Source of the DNA: Actinomycetota bacterium
Lineage (GTDB): Bacteria; Actinomycetota; Aquicultoria; Subteraquimicrobiales; UBA9087
Assembly: GCA_030019215.1 (NCBI GenBank)
Contig: JASEEZ010000006.1
Coordinates: forward strand, 38,841 to 78,705
DNA: 39,865 nt
Reading direction: 5' to 3'
The notes below the pieces were generated by a model. That model saw nothing but the letters and a program-made list of their open reading frames with translations, did not search any database and had not been told where the DNA came from. Shown here piece by piece: positions 23,329-31,335 of the stretch. Numbering within the stretch: the first letter of the stretch is position 1; every line of letters begins with the position of its first letter. The position numbers were made by a program, and so were the translations under genes.

Positions 23329-24217
23329 ACAGGTTGACGTCTTCACCTCCACTCCCTTGGCCGGCAATGCTGCGGGAGTGATCACCGAGGCTGATGATTT
23401 GACGGATGAAGAGATGCAAAAGATAGCCCGAGAGATGAATCTATCGGAGACGGCCTTCGTCCTCAGACCAACCGAGAAGGCCGACTTTCGAGTGCGCTTC
23501 TTCACCCCCGAACGAGAGCTGGGTTTGGCGGGACATCCGACGATCGCTGCCTTCCACGCCCTGGCTGAAGAGGCAAGGATATTCCTAAGAGAGCCCGTGA
23601 CCACCGTCTTCCAGCAGACGAAAGCTGGTGTCCTGCCCGTGGAGTTTCACATAAAAAAAGGGAGGGCCAAGAAGATAATGATGACCCAGGTCAAACCGAC
23701 CTTTAGACCTTTCAAGGACCCGCTGGAAAAATTGGCCGGAGTCCTGGGAGTGGATGTTGACGAGGTTAAGGGAACAAACCTTCCCGTGGAGATCGTCTCC
23801 ACGGGCCTACCCCAACTGATGGTTCCAGTAAAAAGCCTCTCCGCCGTGCAGGAGATGAGACCCGACTTCTCCGCCTTAAGACGATTCAACGAGGAGGCCG
23901 GCGTGGTCTCAACGCACGTCTTCGCCCTTCAGACCCTCTCTCCTATAGCCATGGTCCACACGAGAAATTTCTCTCCCGCGGTGGGAATATTTGAGGATCC
24001 AGCCACGGGGACAGCCAATGGAGCTCTCGGCGCTTACCTGATCAAGAACAGGGTGATCCGGGGTAACTCCCCCGTGACCATAATCTCGGAACAGGGATAC
24101 GAGATCAACCGGCCCAGCGAAGTTCTGGTGGAAGTACACTTCGCTGGAGACCGAGTCGAGGCCGTCAAGGTAGGCGGCCAGGCCGTGACGGTCATGGAGG
24201 GAGAGATGTTCTTTTGA
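23309..24217 (+). CDS. PhzF-family isomerase/epimerase-like enzyme
   Basis: 302 residues. The PhzF fold is a diaminopimelate-epimerase-like double hot-dog. Landmarks: VFTSTPLAGNAAGVI at the start, MNLSETAFV (the family catalytic Glu), FFTPERELGLAGHPTIAAFH, and EDPATGTANGALGAYL in the second lobe. Most members have unknown substrates; PhzF itself isomerises a phenazine precursor. ATG at 23309 chosen because GGTGA lies upstream; a GTG at 23300 is possible. Overlaps the aminotransferase end and so is under the same T-box control, which suggests an amino-acid substrate. Confidence 0.88.
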   Translation: MKRIRIKQVDVFTSTPLAGNAAGVITEADDLTDEEMQKIAREMNLSETAFVLRPTEKADFRVRFFTPERELGLAGHPTIAAFHALAEEARIFLREPVTTVFQQTKAGVLPVEFHIKKGRAKKIMMTQVKPTFRPFKDPLEKLAGVLGVDVDEVKGTNLPVEIVSTGLPQLMVPVKSLSAVQEMRPDFSALRRFNEEAGVVSTHVFALQTLSPIAMVHTRNFSPAVGIFEDPATGTANGALGAYLIKNRVIRGNSPVTIISEQGYEINRPSEVLVEVHFAGDRVEAVKVGGQAVTVMEGEMFF

Positions 24218-24226
24218 GAAACCGTC

Positions 24227-24293
24227 GGATGTCGGGTGTCGCCTGGTTGCCGGCCTGCCTACCGTCAGGCATGGTAAGCAGGGATGTCGGGTG
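24227..24293. repeat. Direct repeat GGATGTCGGGTG x2 around a hairpin
   Basis: GGATGTCGGGTG at 24227-24238 and 24282-24293 (period 55). Between them CCTGC-C-TACC ... GGTA-A-GCAGG forms a nine-pair hairpin with one mismatch (24254-24282). It lies just after the PhzF gene and may serve as a transcript end. Confidence 0.5.
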
Positions 24294-24349
24294 AAAAATA
24301 TTTGCAGTATTATTAGCAAGATGGGTTAATAGTATGGTCGGGGGAAATG

Positions 24350-24514
24350 CTCCGAAAACACGCGGTCGGCCTGGTTTTAGTTCTAATCAAGTCATTGCTT
24401 TAGCCGCCGCTCGGGTCTCGTCCCGCCGCAAGCTTTACTCACATCAAACTCCTACCTGGCGGGACTCCGACACGGTTTTCTCCGCACTTACCCCTCCCTC
24501 AAAGTCTAAAGTGT
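24350..24514. repeat. Intergenic repeat family 2, copy A
   Basis: Begins CTCCGAAAACACGC, ends CTCCGACACGGTTTTCT followed about 30 bases later by TAAAGTGT. The same markers in the same order bound 32521-32670. The interior is not conserved by eye. It fills most of the 350-bp gap before ddl; no gene is seen in it. Confidence 0.45.
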
Positions 24515-24569
24515 AGGCCTAGCTTGCTAATAGTCGTCCAGTTTATGTTTTAGTCGATCAAGGAGGCGG

Positions 24570-25526
24570 ATGGCAGTGAAGGAGAAGATAGCAGTGCTCA
24601 TGGGCGGGCGTTCCCTGGAGAGGGAAGTCTCCCTGAAAAGTGGTCACAGGGTTTCTGAGGCCCTGAAAGAAAAGGGTCACCCCATCATCCAGTTGGATAT
24701 CGACGAGAACCTGGTGGACAACCTCAAAAGGGGAGCTCCCGATCTGGTCTACATCGCCCTTCACGGGAAATATGGAGAGGATGGGACCATCCAGGAGTTG
24801 CTGGAGATACTGGATATTCCCTACACCGGACCGGGGGTCTATTCGAGTATCATCGGCTTCGATAAGGCCATCTCAAAAGAGATCTTCCAGTTAGAAGGGA
24901 TACCCACACCCCCCTTCTATGCCCTCAGCCAAGGAGCCTTTAAGGAGATGGGGGCCTCCGGAGCCTTGGGCAACATCGTCAAAAAGCTGGGCCTTCCTCT
25001 CATGGTCAAACCAGCCAGGCAGGGCTCTGCCTTAGGGATCAAATACGTTAAAACTGCCCAAGAGCTTCCGGGTGCTTTGATCGGGGCCCTTAGCTATAAC
25101 CACAAGGTGATCATCGAAAAATACACCGTGGGTACGGAGGTAGCCGTAAGTCTCCTGGGAAACGACAATCCCGCTCTCCTTCCCATCGCTGAAATCGTGC
25201 CCAAGAAGGAGTTCTTCGACTTTGAGGCCATGTACACCATGGGGCAGACGGAGTACTTCGTACCAGCCAGATTATCGAAGGAAACAACCCGGAAGGTGGA
25301 GGAAACCGCCCTCAAGGTCCACCAACTGCTCCAATGCCGCGATGTCTCCAGGGTGGATATGATTGTGGGAAAGGATGGCGTCCCCTACGTTCTGGAGCTG
25401 AACACCGGCCCGGGGATGACGGAGACGAGCCTCCTCCCTATGGCCGCCGAGGCAGCGGGAATAAGCTTCCCGGAATTGGTGGAAAAGATAGTTCAGATGG
25501 CCCTGAAAAGAAAGACCGGTAGATAG
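24570..25526 (+). CDS. ddl: D-alanine--D-alanine ligase
   Basis: 318 residues, ATP-grasp fold. Joins two D-Ala for peptidoglycan precursors. Landmarks: VLMGGRSLEREVSLKSG, LHGKYGEDGTIQELLE, IPYTGPGVYSSIIGFDK, MVKPARQGSALGI, and C-terminal RVDMIVGKDGVPYVLELNTG with PGMTETSLLP. ATG at 24570 is only three bases from AGGAGG; the GTG at 24576 (nine bases from it) may be the real start and would remove two residues. Lies downstream of the alanine-type T-box pair, so alanine supply and cell-wall use are neighbours, but a 350-bp repeat-bearing gap separates them. Confidence 0.94.
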   Translation: MAVKEKIAVLMGGRSLEREVSLKSGHRVSEALKEKGHPIIQLDIDENLVDNLKRGAPDLVYIALHGKYGEDGTIQELLEILDIPYTGPGVYSSIIGFDKAISKEIFQLEGIPTPPFYALSQGAFKEMGASGALGNIVKKLGLPLMVKPARQGSALGIKYVKTAQELPGALIGALSYNHKVIIEKYTVGTEVAVSLLGNDNPALLPIAEIVPKKEFFDFEAMYTMGQTEYFVPARLSKETTRKVEETALKVHQLLQCRDVSRVDMIVGKDGVPYVLELNTGPGMTETSLLPMAAEAAGISFPELVEKIVQMALKRKTGR

Positions 25527-25601
25527 ACTGCAAATGAGGTGGGGATTCGAGCTATCGGTCGAGCTTGACCCATCTTTCCTGGGTTTCTATAATTTACTTG
25601 C

Positions 25602-25679
25602 GGCCTCGTAGCTCAGTTCGGATAGAGCACAGGTTTCCTAAACCTGGTGTCGTGCGTTCGAGTCGCACCGGGGCCACCA
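25602..25679 (+). tRNA. tRNA-Arg(CCT)
   Basis: Acceptor GGCCTCG pairs with CGGGGCC; anticodon stem CAGGT/ACCTG with loop TTCCTAA (anticodon CCT, reads AGG); T arm GTGCG-TTCGAGT-CGCAC. CCA is encoded after discriminator A, unlike the tRNA-Gly in this window. Confidence 0.96.
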
Positions 25680-25683
25680 GTTC

Positions 25684-25722
25684 AGAGAGGGTATCTGGGA
25701 TCTTGCTACCCTCTCTTTTTAT
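25684..25722 (+). terminator. Intrinsic terminator after tRNA-Arg
   Basis: Perfect ten-base stem AGAGAGGGTA/TACCCTCTCT with a 13-base loop and TTTTTAT following. Starts five bases after the tRNA CCA. Confidence 0.9.
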
Positions 25723-26225
25723 CTTTTGCACTTATTTTGCACTTATGAATTCTTTTCTTCGTCTTAATGGCCTCTCTGCTCGCCTGGAGTTTCGGGAGCT
25801 GTCGAGTGGGGGAGAACCAGCGAGAAGAGACTATTAAGACTCTAGCTGCTCACGGTTTATTAATGTTCAACTTAAAAGCCAGTATATAAATTGGGGGAAA
25901 TGGGGTCTGAGCTGGGAGAAGGGGAGCTAGCGAGGTTGAATAATTAAATGACCTAAAAGTGGGTTAATAAACTTAATGGCTATTGCTGAACTCCTCTGTT
26001 AAGCCCTCACAAAAATTTTGAAATTGAGTTTAATAAAGAGAAAAGAGGGATAAGAGGAGAAAGAGAATAACAAGAAGGGGAATTTTAGCAAGGTTCATTA
26101 AATTAAAAGAGAGCTCCAAAAACTTGAAGGGGCACCTCTGAAGTTGCCGCAGCTCTCTGGCATTGTAACGTTTTTTGCCATTATACAAAAATATTAGAAA
26201 ATAGCGTTCTTTCAATACTTGCTCC
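25723..26225. other. AT-rich non-coding stretch after tRNA-Arg
   Basis: About 500 bases with no convincing gene. It holds an 11-base tandem duplication TTTTGCACTTA x2 (25724-25745) right after the tRNA terminator, and the left copy of a direct repeat (about 25983-26033) that recurs at 27620-27671. Together with the AT-rich gene that follows, it looks like an island placed beside a tRNA. Confidence 0.4.
25983..26033 (+). repeat. Left flanking direct repeat of AT-rich island
   Basis: Contains CTGTTAAGCCCTCAC, then an A/T-rich stretch ending GAGTTTAATAA. The copy at 27620-27671 has TTGTTAAGCCCGCGT and TAGTTTAATAA in the same spacing; similarity across ~50 bases is roughly three quarters by eye. 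Confidence 0.45.
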
Positions 26226-26250
26226 TAGTTTACAACTTGTTTACAACTTT
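26226..26250. promoter_or_regulatory. Distal operator, tandem TTTACAACTT sites
   Basis: TAGTTTACAACTT followed directly by GTTTACAACTTT. The same 25 bases recur exactly at 26339-26363, 113 bases downstream. Confidence 0.6.
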
Positions 26251-26338
26251 GATTTTTAAGAATGTGCGAAAGTCGTAAACACATACATTTCTTTTCAATA
26301 GTTATTTGAACTGTTCATCCCTTATTTTAAAATATAAT

Positions 26339-26395
26339 TAGTTTACAACTTGTTTACAACTTTAACCTTACAATATATAATAAAGTTGTAAACTA
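26339..26395 (+). promoter_or_regulatory. Promoter and proximal operators of HATPase gene
   Basis: Promoter TTTACA-N17-TATAAT (26353-26358, 26376-26381). The -35 lies inside the second TTTACAAC of an exact copy of the distal operator (26339-26363), and an inverted half-site AAAGTTGTAAACTA (26382-26395) follows the -10. Binding at these sites would block RNA polymerase; the N-terminal HTH of the downstream protein is the natural candidate. Confidence 0.7.
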
Positions 26396-26415
26396 AGAAA
26401 GGATGGATATTAACG

Positions 26416-27453
26416 GTGGATGTCCGAGCATTAATACTAAGAAAAATAAAACAAAAAGGTAAAATTAAAGCTTCCGAAATTGTAGATGCGACAGGATTTT
26501 CGCGTGCCTATGTAAATAGATTCTTCCGAAAACTTAGAAACGCGGGAAAGATTGCTCTAATTGGAAAAGCAAATAGAGCATACTATGTCCTTGCAAGCGA
26601 AGAGGAAACTGCTAAAGCAAATATTTGGAATATTCAAATATTGAAAAAAATCAAGGGTCTTACTGAACACGATGTATTAAGGAAAATAAAGGAAGAGACT
26701 GGTATTTTCACTGGGATAAAAGACAATATTCGCGGGATTGTTGAATATGCTTTTTCCGAAATGTTAAACAACGCAATTGAGCACTCCCAGTCTGACAATG
26801 TCCAAACAGCAATGTTTCGAAGTGAAGAAAAGATTTGGTTTCTTGTAAATGATTGGGGCGTCGGAATTTTCAATAATATTATGCAAAAAAAACATTTGAA
26901 CTCAAAGCTTGAGGCAATTCAAGACCTTCTCAAAGGAAAACAAACAACAGCACCAGAAGCTCACTCTGGGGAAGGCATTTTTTTTACATCAAAAGTGGCT
27001 GATGGGCTTGCGATTCTCAGTTCGGAAAAAAGGTTGGTATTTGACAATATTATCGGTGACGTATTTGTGAGAGAGACCAAAAAAAGGCGCGGAACAAAAG
27101 TATATTTTAGTATCTCATTAAATTCAAAAAGAGTACTGAGAGATGTGTTTCTAAAATATACTACCGATTCATTTGTATTTGACAAAACCCAAGTTGCAGT
27201 CAAGCTGTTCAAAGAGGACACCGAATATATTTCACGGTCTCAAGCTCGAAGAATTCTTGTTGGTTTAGAAAAATTCAAGAAAATTATTCTTGATTTTGAA
27301 GGTGTTAAGACAATAGGACAAGCATTTGCTGATGAGGTGTTTCGTGTGTGGAAGAGCAACCACCCTAAGATAGAAATTACTCCAAAAAACACGAATGAAA
27401 ATGTTGATTTTATGATTAAGCGTATTTTACCAAAGAATAACTCCAGCTTTTAA
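26416..27453 (+). CDS. HTH-HATPase-DUF4325-like regulator
   Basis: 345 residues. N-terminal winged HTH (about 1-60, KIKASEIVDATGFSRAYVNR), then a GHKL/histidine-kinase-type ATPase domain without a phospho-acceptor His: N-box FSEMLNNAIEHS (113-124), G1 NDWGVGIF (145-152), G2 HSGEGIFF (183-190). A C-terminal STAS-like/DUF4325-type domain follows (about 275-330, ILDFEGVKTIGQAFADEVFR). ATP-dependent regulator, possibly with serine-kinase/anti-sigma logic in one chain. GTG start at 26416 with AAAGGAT upstream. The coding sequence is clearly more AT-rich than its neighbours, a sign of transfer. Domain calls are from motif reading; partner and signal unknown. Confidence 0.8.
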   Translation: MDVRALILRKIKQKGKIKASEIVDATGFSRAYVNRFFRKLRNAGKIALIGKANRAYYVLASEEETAKANIWNIQILKKIKGLTEHDVLRKIKEETGIFTGIKDNIRGIVEYAFSEMLNNAIEHSQSDNVQTAMFRSEEKIWFLVNDWGVGIFNNIMQKKHLNSKLEAIQDLLKGKQTTAPEAHSGEGIFFTSKVADGLAILSSEKRLVFDNIIGDVFVRETKKRRGTKVYFSISLNSKRVLRDVFLKYTTDSFVFDKTQVAVKLFKEDTEYISRSQARRILVGLEKFKKIILDFEGVKTIGQAFADEVFRVWKSNHPKIEITPKNTNENVDFMIKRILPKNNSSF

Positions 27454-27619
27454 CTTCTTTAAGAAGTCCCATTTCAAAGACTATATCGAAACGAGTTCTT
27501 TCTCAACCATCCCATCAGCAGGCTCATATTTCTTCCTATGTGCTTCTCTTAAATCTCTTCCAACTAGATTGGCGCAACCGAGCTCCAACTATTCAACCCC
27601 ACGTGTTTAATTTTGGCCT

Positions 27620-27671
27620 CGTTGAATTCTTTTGTTAAGCCCGCGTAAGATTTTTGGAATTTAGTTTAATA
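27620..27671 (+). repeat. Right flanking direct repeat of AT-rich island
   Basis: TTGTTAAGCCCGCGT ... TTTGGAATTTAGTTTAATAA, the imperfect partner of 25983-26033; the pair brackets the HATPase gene and its operators. Confidence 0.45.
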
Positions 27672-27791
27672 ACCAGAAATCAACACAGGAATTAGTTAAA
27701 ACGCGACGAATTGTTTATTATACAAAAGGAACATCACAAGATTTGTATTAACAATTGCAGGGTTAAACAGTGCCGTATTAACTGATTATTC

Positions 27792-27835
27792 GGACCACCC
27801 TATATGAGTTTTACTTGGGTGGCCTTTGTTTTTAA
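27792..27835 (+). terminator. Hairpin with T-run
   Basis: GGACCACCC pairs with GGGTGGCC across a 16-base loop, followed by TTTGTTTTT. May terminate transcription leaving the island; it lies about 340 bases after the HATPase gene. Confidence 0.45.
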
Positions 27836-27977
27836 CAATTAAGTAGATTTGGGAAGGAGCGGTCGCTATATCTCTTGATTTGACCTGAGGTGTATCGGCA
27901 GTACACGAGAAGATACATTGAGGGAAACAAGGGAAGGGGGAAATCAAAATGCCATCTACGGGAAAGGTCAAAGGGGA

Positions 27978-28823
27978 TCAGCCCTCCACCTCTCCCCATA
28001 TCCTGGATGGTCGGGGCTTACGCTTCTTGAATATCCCCAACTGTATCTCTAGGTCGGTCGCGGATATTACGCCCACAACCTCCCCCGTTTCCTTCACCAC
28101 CGGAAGACGCCTAATCTTGTGGGTCGTGAGCAGCTTAATCGCACGAAACAGGGAGGCCTCCGGAGTAATGGTTTTGACTTCTTTGGTCATAATCTCCTCC
28201 ACCAATCTTTCGCCAAAGTTCAAGCCATGAGCATATATTCGGGCCAGGATATCACCATCGGTCACCACCCCCACTAATTTTCCATTCTCGGTTATGGGGA
28301 GATAGCGGATGTCGGTTTCGTCCATCTTAGCCGTGACTTGGGAGATGGGCGTCTTCGGCTCGACCGAGACGACACCCTTGCTCATCACATCCTCGACCCT
28401 GACCAGGAACCTCTTGAGCTTGTCCAGATACTCCTCGATCTCGCTCCTCAATTTCCTCTCAACCAGAACCTTATCGACCATGTACCCCAAGAAGGAACCC
28501 GGTATTTTGTACTCCAATTCATAATTGATACGTGTTTTCCCATCCACCTCGGTGAGCTCCCAGCTCCCGTGCTCATCCAGCATAAATTCCTCGGTGTGAT
28601 ACCGCAGGAGAGTGGGTTCCTTTTCATCGATACATATCTTGTAGGAGACGATATCCAGCCCAAAGAAAGGAAGCTTTTCCTCACCCTTGACTAAAAATGC
28701 TTCCTTTTCTTTTGTAACCTCCCTTATGCGCGGCATCAATCGGAAGTGATCGGCATCTTGAAGGAAGTCAAACGCCTCGCCGGGCGGGCAATCGACCACG
28801 ATCTCCCTTGAAAACTTCCCCAT
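27978..28823 (-). CDS. SRPBCC (START-like) plus CBS-pair protein
   Basis: 281 residues from the ATG at 28823 (GGAGG eight bases upstream; a TTG two codons earlier is worse). Residues 1-140 form a SRPBCC hydrophobic-pocket domain (SREIVVDCPPGEAFDFLQDA ... YHTEEFMLDEHGSWELTEVD). Two CBS motifs follow (about 145-200, DVMSKGVVSVEPKTPISQVT; 210-265, EIMTKEVKTITPEASLFRAI ... RRLPVVKETGEVVGVISATD). CBS pairs bind adenine nucleotides, so a lipid- or polyketide-like ligand pocket seems to be under nucleotide control. This fusion is uncommon; function unknown. Confidence 0.85.
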   Translation of the reverse strand: MGKFSREIVVDCPPGEAFDFLQDADHFRLMPRIREVTKEKEAFLVKGEEKLPFFGLDIVSYKICIDEKEPTLLRYHTEEFMLDEHGSWELTEVDGKTRINYELEYKIPGSFLGYMVDKVLVERKLRSEIEEYLDKLKRFLVRVEDVMSKGVVSVEPKTPISQVTAKMDETDIRYLPITENGKLVGVVTDGDILARIYAHGLNFGERLVEEIMTKEVKTITPEASLFRAIKLLTTHKIRRLPVVKETGEVVGVISATDLEIQLGIFKKRKPRPSRIWGEVEG

Positions 28824-28892
28824 TTCCAACGCCTCCTAAGTCGAGCTTTTCACCCTAAAAATTCTGCATCTCCTTGAAAATTCCTGCCGAAT

Positions 28893-30155
28893 TTAGTCCA
28901 CTCTCTTCGTAGAGGCTTTATCCCACCGCATCATCAGATAGGGCTTGGCTCTCTCAAAAACTCCAGCCACGTCCTCGACCAGATCGTCCGCACGTTCAGC
29001 GGACATATTTTTGCACTCCAGAGTAAAGGAAAGAGTCCGACCAAAAAATAGTGGGAGCAGGGCGTCCAAAATCTTTTCCCGATCGGTCTCGGCGAAATTA
29101 TAGGCGACGGCAAAATCGTAAACCAGCCTCGCCCAGAGATCCATCGAAAAATGGAACTTCTCCATGTCTGCATGGGCAAGCTCCATGACCCGGGAATAAC
29201 TATCCTGAGGAATGGTTAGTTGCCAAATTTCCTTGCACTCCTTCAAACCATTTCTAAATCTTTTTGCCAGTTCTGGTAGAGATATCTTCGTTTTTTCCAC
29301 CTCGACGTAGTGAAAGCCCCCGAGAATCTCCACCGCTCCACTCCCCCATGCAGTCTTCCATCTCCCCTCATACCGCCTCATCAAATCAAGCATCGTCCCA
29401 ACAACCTGTTTAAACATGGGGCCCAGATGAATGGCCGGGTCCTTGGCATCATGAACCTTTGCTCCCAAGGAAGCCTGGCAGACTCGAAACCCTTCATTGA
29501 TAGCAGTCGTGGTCATCCAGATATCCACTCCAAATCTGTTCACATCGGTTTCGGACTCCCAGATCCTCTGGTGAGCCAGGGTCTTGACCAGCCCACCGCT
29601 CAAACCGAAATCTCCACCGATGGGCTGCCTCACTCCCGCTCCATAAAGCGCGCGGTTAAGTGGGTAAACGAGGTTGTTCGTGATGGTGGCATCATGCTTG
29701 TCCCGTAGATAGTGAGGGGCCACAAAGCCATAAGAACCGGAAAGGATGGGCTCACCCAGAAGTTGAATCCAATCGGGAGTGATGCTGTAGGAATCGGCAT
29801 CGAGGAGAATGCAAGCCCTCGCATCCAAAATATCGGCGATTTCGAAGATGGTTCGCAGAGCACTCCCTTTCCCTGAGGGCCCCTTGTAGAGAGTGACGAT
29901 CATCTCAGCGCCCTTGGGGAGAATAACCCTCCTAACAATATCCCGAGTCCCATCGGTGGATCGTCCATCGGAGTCAACCAGAACAACCTTTAGACCCGGG
30001 AGGTGAGCGGTTGCCCCTTCCCCCGCCGCCTTGACCACCCCAGCAATGGTTTTGGCATTTTGAAAGCTGGGTATGCCGATCACGATATCGGCTTTGCCGA
30101 TCCCCTTCGCTTGTTCAAGGACATCCTTACGAAGAATGCTCATGGTCTCCGCCAA
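28893..30155 (-). CDS. GT-A family glycosyltransferase (GT2/GT81-like)
   Basis: 420 residues. N-terminal GT-A fold: DIVIGIPSFQNAKTIAGVVK, VVLVDSDGRSTDGTRDI, metal-binding DxD in CILLDADSYSITPDW, acceptor loop PIGGDFGLSGG. The helical C-terminal third (about 300-415) resembles that of glucosyl-3-phosphoglycerate and mannosylglycerate synthases. TTG start at 30155 with GAGG upstream; an ATG four codons later is possible. Six bases after galT, so one operon. It may use UDP- or GDP-sugar in compatible-solute or glycolipid synthesis, perhaps extending the glucosylglycerate made by the genes at 34.7-36.7 kb; this is inference. Confidence 0.8.
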   Translation of the reverse strand: MAETMSILRKDVLEQAKGIGKADIVIGIPSFQNAKTIAGVVKAAGEGATAHLPGLKVVLVDSDGRSTDGTRDIVRRVILPKGAEMIVTLYKGPSGKGSALRTIFEIADILDARACILLDADSYSITPDWIQLLGEPILSGSYGFVAPHYLRDKHDATITNNLVYPLNRALYGAGVRQPIGGDFGLSGGLVKTLAHQRIWESETDVNRFGVDIWMTTTAINEGFRVCQASLGAKVHDAKDPAIHLGPMFKQVVGTMLDLMRRYEGRWKTAWGSGAVEILGGFHYVEVEKTKISLPELAKRFRNGLKECKEIWQLTIPQDSYSRVMELAHADMEKFHFSMDLWARLVYDFAVAYNFAETDREKILDALLPLFFGRTLSFTLECKNMSAERADDLVEDVAGVFERAKPYLMMRWDKASTKRVD

Positions 30156-30161
30156 AGCGCC

Positions 30162-31172
30162 TCATTCGGCCTCCCTCAGAGCCCTTGCCGCTTCCTCGGG
30201 AGAGACGACGTTTATGTAGATGTCGGTTCCCCACTCGAATCCAGCGGGCATGGTCAGCCTGGGAATGATCTCTATGTGCCAGTGATAATAAAGAAGCCCC
30301 GGTGTCCTTAGGGGAGCGACGTGAATCATATAGTTATAGGGGGGATCGCCCAAGACGGCGTCCACCCTCTTGAAGACGCTCGAAAGAATCTTGGCCAGGC
30401 CGCTGACCTCCTTCTGGGTTATATCTTCAAAGGCAGCCGAGTGCCTCTTGGGGAGGATAATCACCTCGCAGGGAAATCGAGAGGCAAAAGGACACGAGGC
30501 AAACATTGTGTCGTTCTCCAAAATCACCCTGCTGGTCTCGGCCTCCTTCTCAGCCTCGATCAGCCTGCAGTAGATGCACTCCTTGTTCACCTCATAATAC
30601 TTTTTTGCCTCCGTTAGCTCCTCGAAGATTCGTGGTGGGATGATGGGAGTGGCAGCCAACTGGGAATGCGGGTGTTCCAGAGATGCACCGGCGGCGAGCC
30701 CATAGTTCTTGAAGATCAAAACGTAAGCGATGCGGGGGTCGCTGCTTCGCCAGTAGTTATATCGCTGGCAGTAAGTGCGGATCATGGCCTCCATCTGATC
30801 CAGCGGCATCACGGGCAGGATATCTTCATGCCTGGGAGTCTCCACGATTACCTCGTGACCACCCACCCCGCTCAGGAGATGAAAGACGGTATCCACCTCG
30901 GTTTGGGCTAGCTCCAGGCCGGGGCGAAGGGCTGGGTATTTATTGGGGAGGACCCTCGTTTTCCAGGCCCCGGTTTTCTTATCGATCACCCCCGGCCAGA
31001 TTGCATGCTCTTTGATGGGGAGACTCGCCTCTTCGCAGAGGGGACAAGGTCGAGGTTTGGCCCTCCTCTCCTTAATCTCGGCGCGCTGTTTAAAGGCGCG
31101 AGGACGCTTCGCCCGCTCGGTGGCCAGAATCACCCAAGTATAACTTAAGGGGTCTTTTCTTATCTCCGACAT
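30162..31172 (-). CDS. galT: Galactose-1-phosphate uridylyltransferase-like (GalT)
   Basis: 336 residues, HIT superfamily. Active site LEHPHSQLAATP (His-Pro-His), zinc-binding CPLC near 43-46, PNKYPALRP, and a second half with HVAPLRTPGLLYYHWHIEI. Swaps UMP between UDP-glucose and galactose-1-phosphate, or acts as a UTP/ADP-type hexose-1-phosphate nucleotidylyltransferase. ATG with GAGGT seven bases upstream. It probably feeds nucleotide sugar to the glycosyltransferase encoded just downstream. Divergent from the prepilin operon. Confidence 0.9.
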   Translation of the reverse strand: MSEIRKDPLSYTWVILATERAKRPRAFKQRAEIKERRAKPRPCPLCEEASLPIKEHAIWPGVIDKKTGAWKTRVLPNKYPALRPGLELAQTEVDTVFHLLSGVGGHEVIVETPRHEDILPVMPLDQMEAMIRTYCQRYNYWRSSDPRIAYVLIFKNYGLAAGASLEHPHSQLAATPIIPPRIFEELTEAKKYYEVNKECIYCRLIEAEKEAETSRVILENDTMFASCPFASRFPCEVIILPKRHSAAFEDITQKEVSGLAKILSSVFKRVDAVLGDPPYNYMIHVAPLRTPGLLYYHWHIEIIPRLTMPAGFEWGTDIYINVVSPEEAARALREAE

Positions 31173-31335
31173 GGGCTTACCTCTTCCAGAAGCTACTCAG
31201 ACTAATGGTAAACTAAGAGAGCTGGTTAGGCAATGGTCTCGCTGGGAGATTTTCAAGAAAAGGGACGAATGTGCCGATATAAAATAAGAAGAGGGTATGC
31301 GCAAAAGTAACCGCAATAAAGGCGATGGAGGAAGG

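Larger units (their letters stand above)
27454..27977. other. Non-coding end of the AT-rich island
   Basis: About 520 bases without a supported gene. Contains the right copy of the flanking direct repeat (27620-27671), an AGTGCCGTATTAACT stretch (from about 27771) distantly like the MITE terminus, and a hairpin with T-run (27792-27835). Confidence 0.4.

Noticed and set aside
25565-25837. Open frame across tRNA-Arg
   Set aside because: It translates the tRNA and its terminator.
26030-26215. 61-codon minus-strand frame in the AT-rich stretch
   Set aside because: Hydrophobic end comes from A/T-rich sequence; no ribosome binding site; overlaps the flanking repeat.
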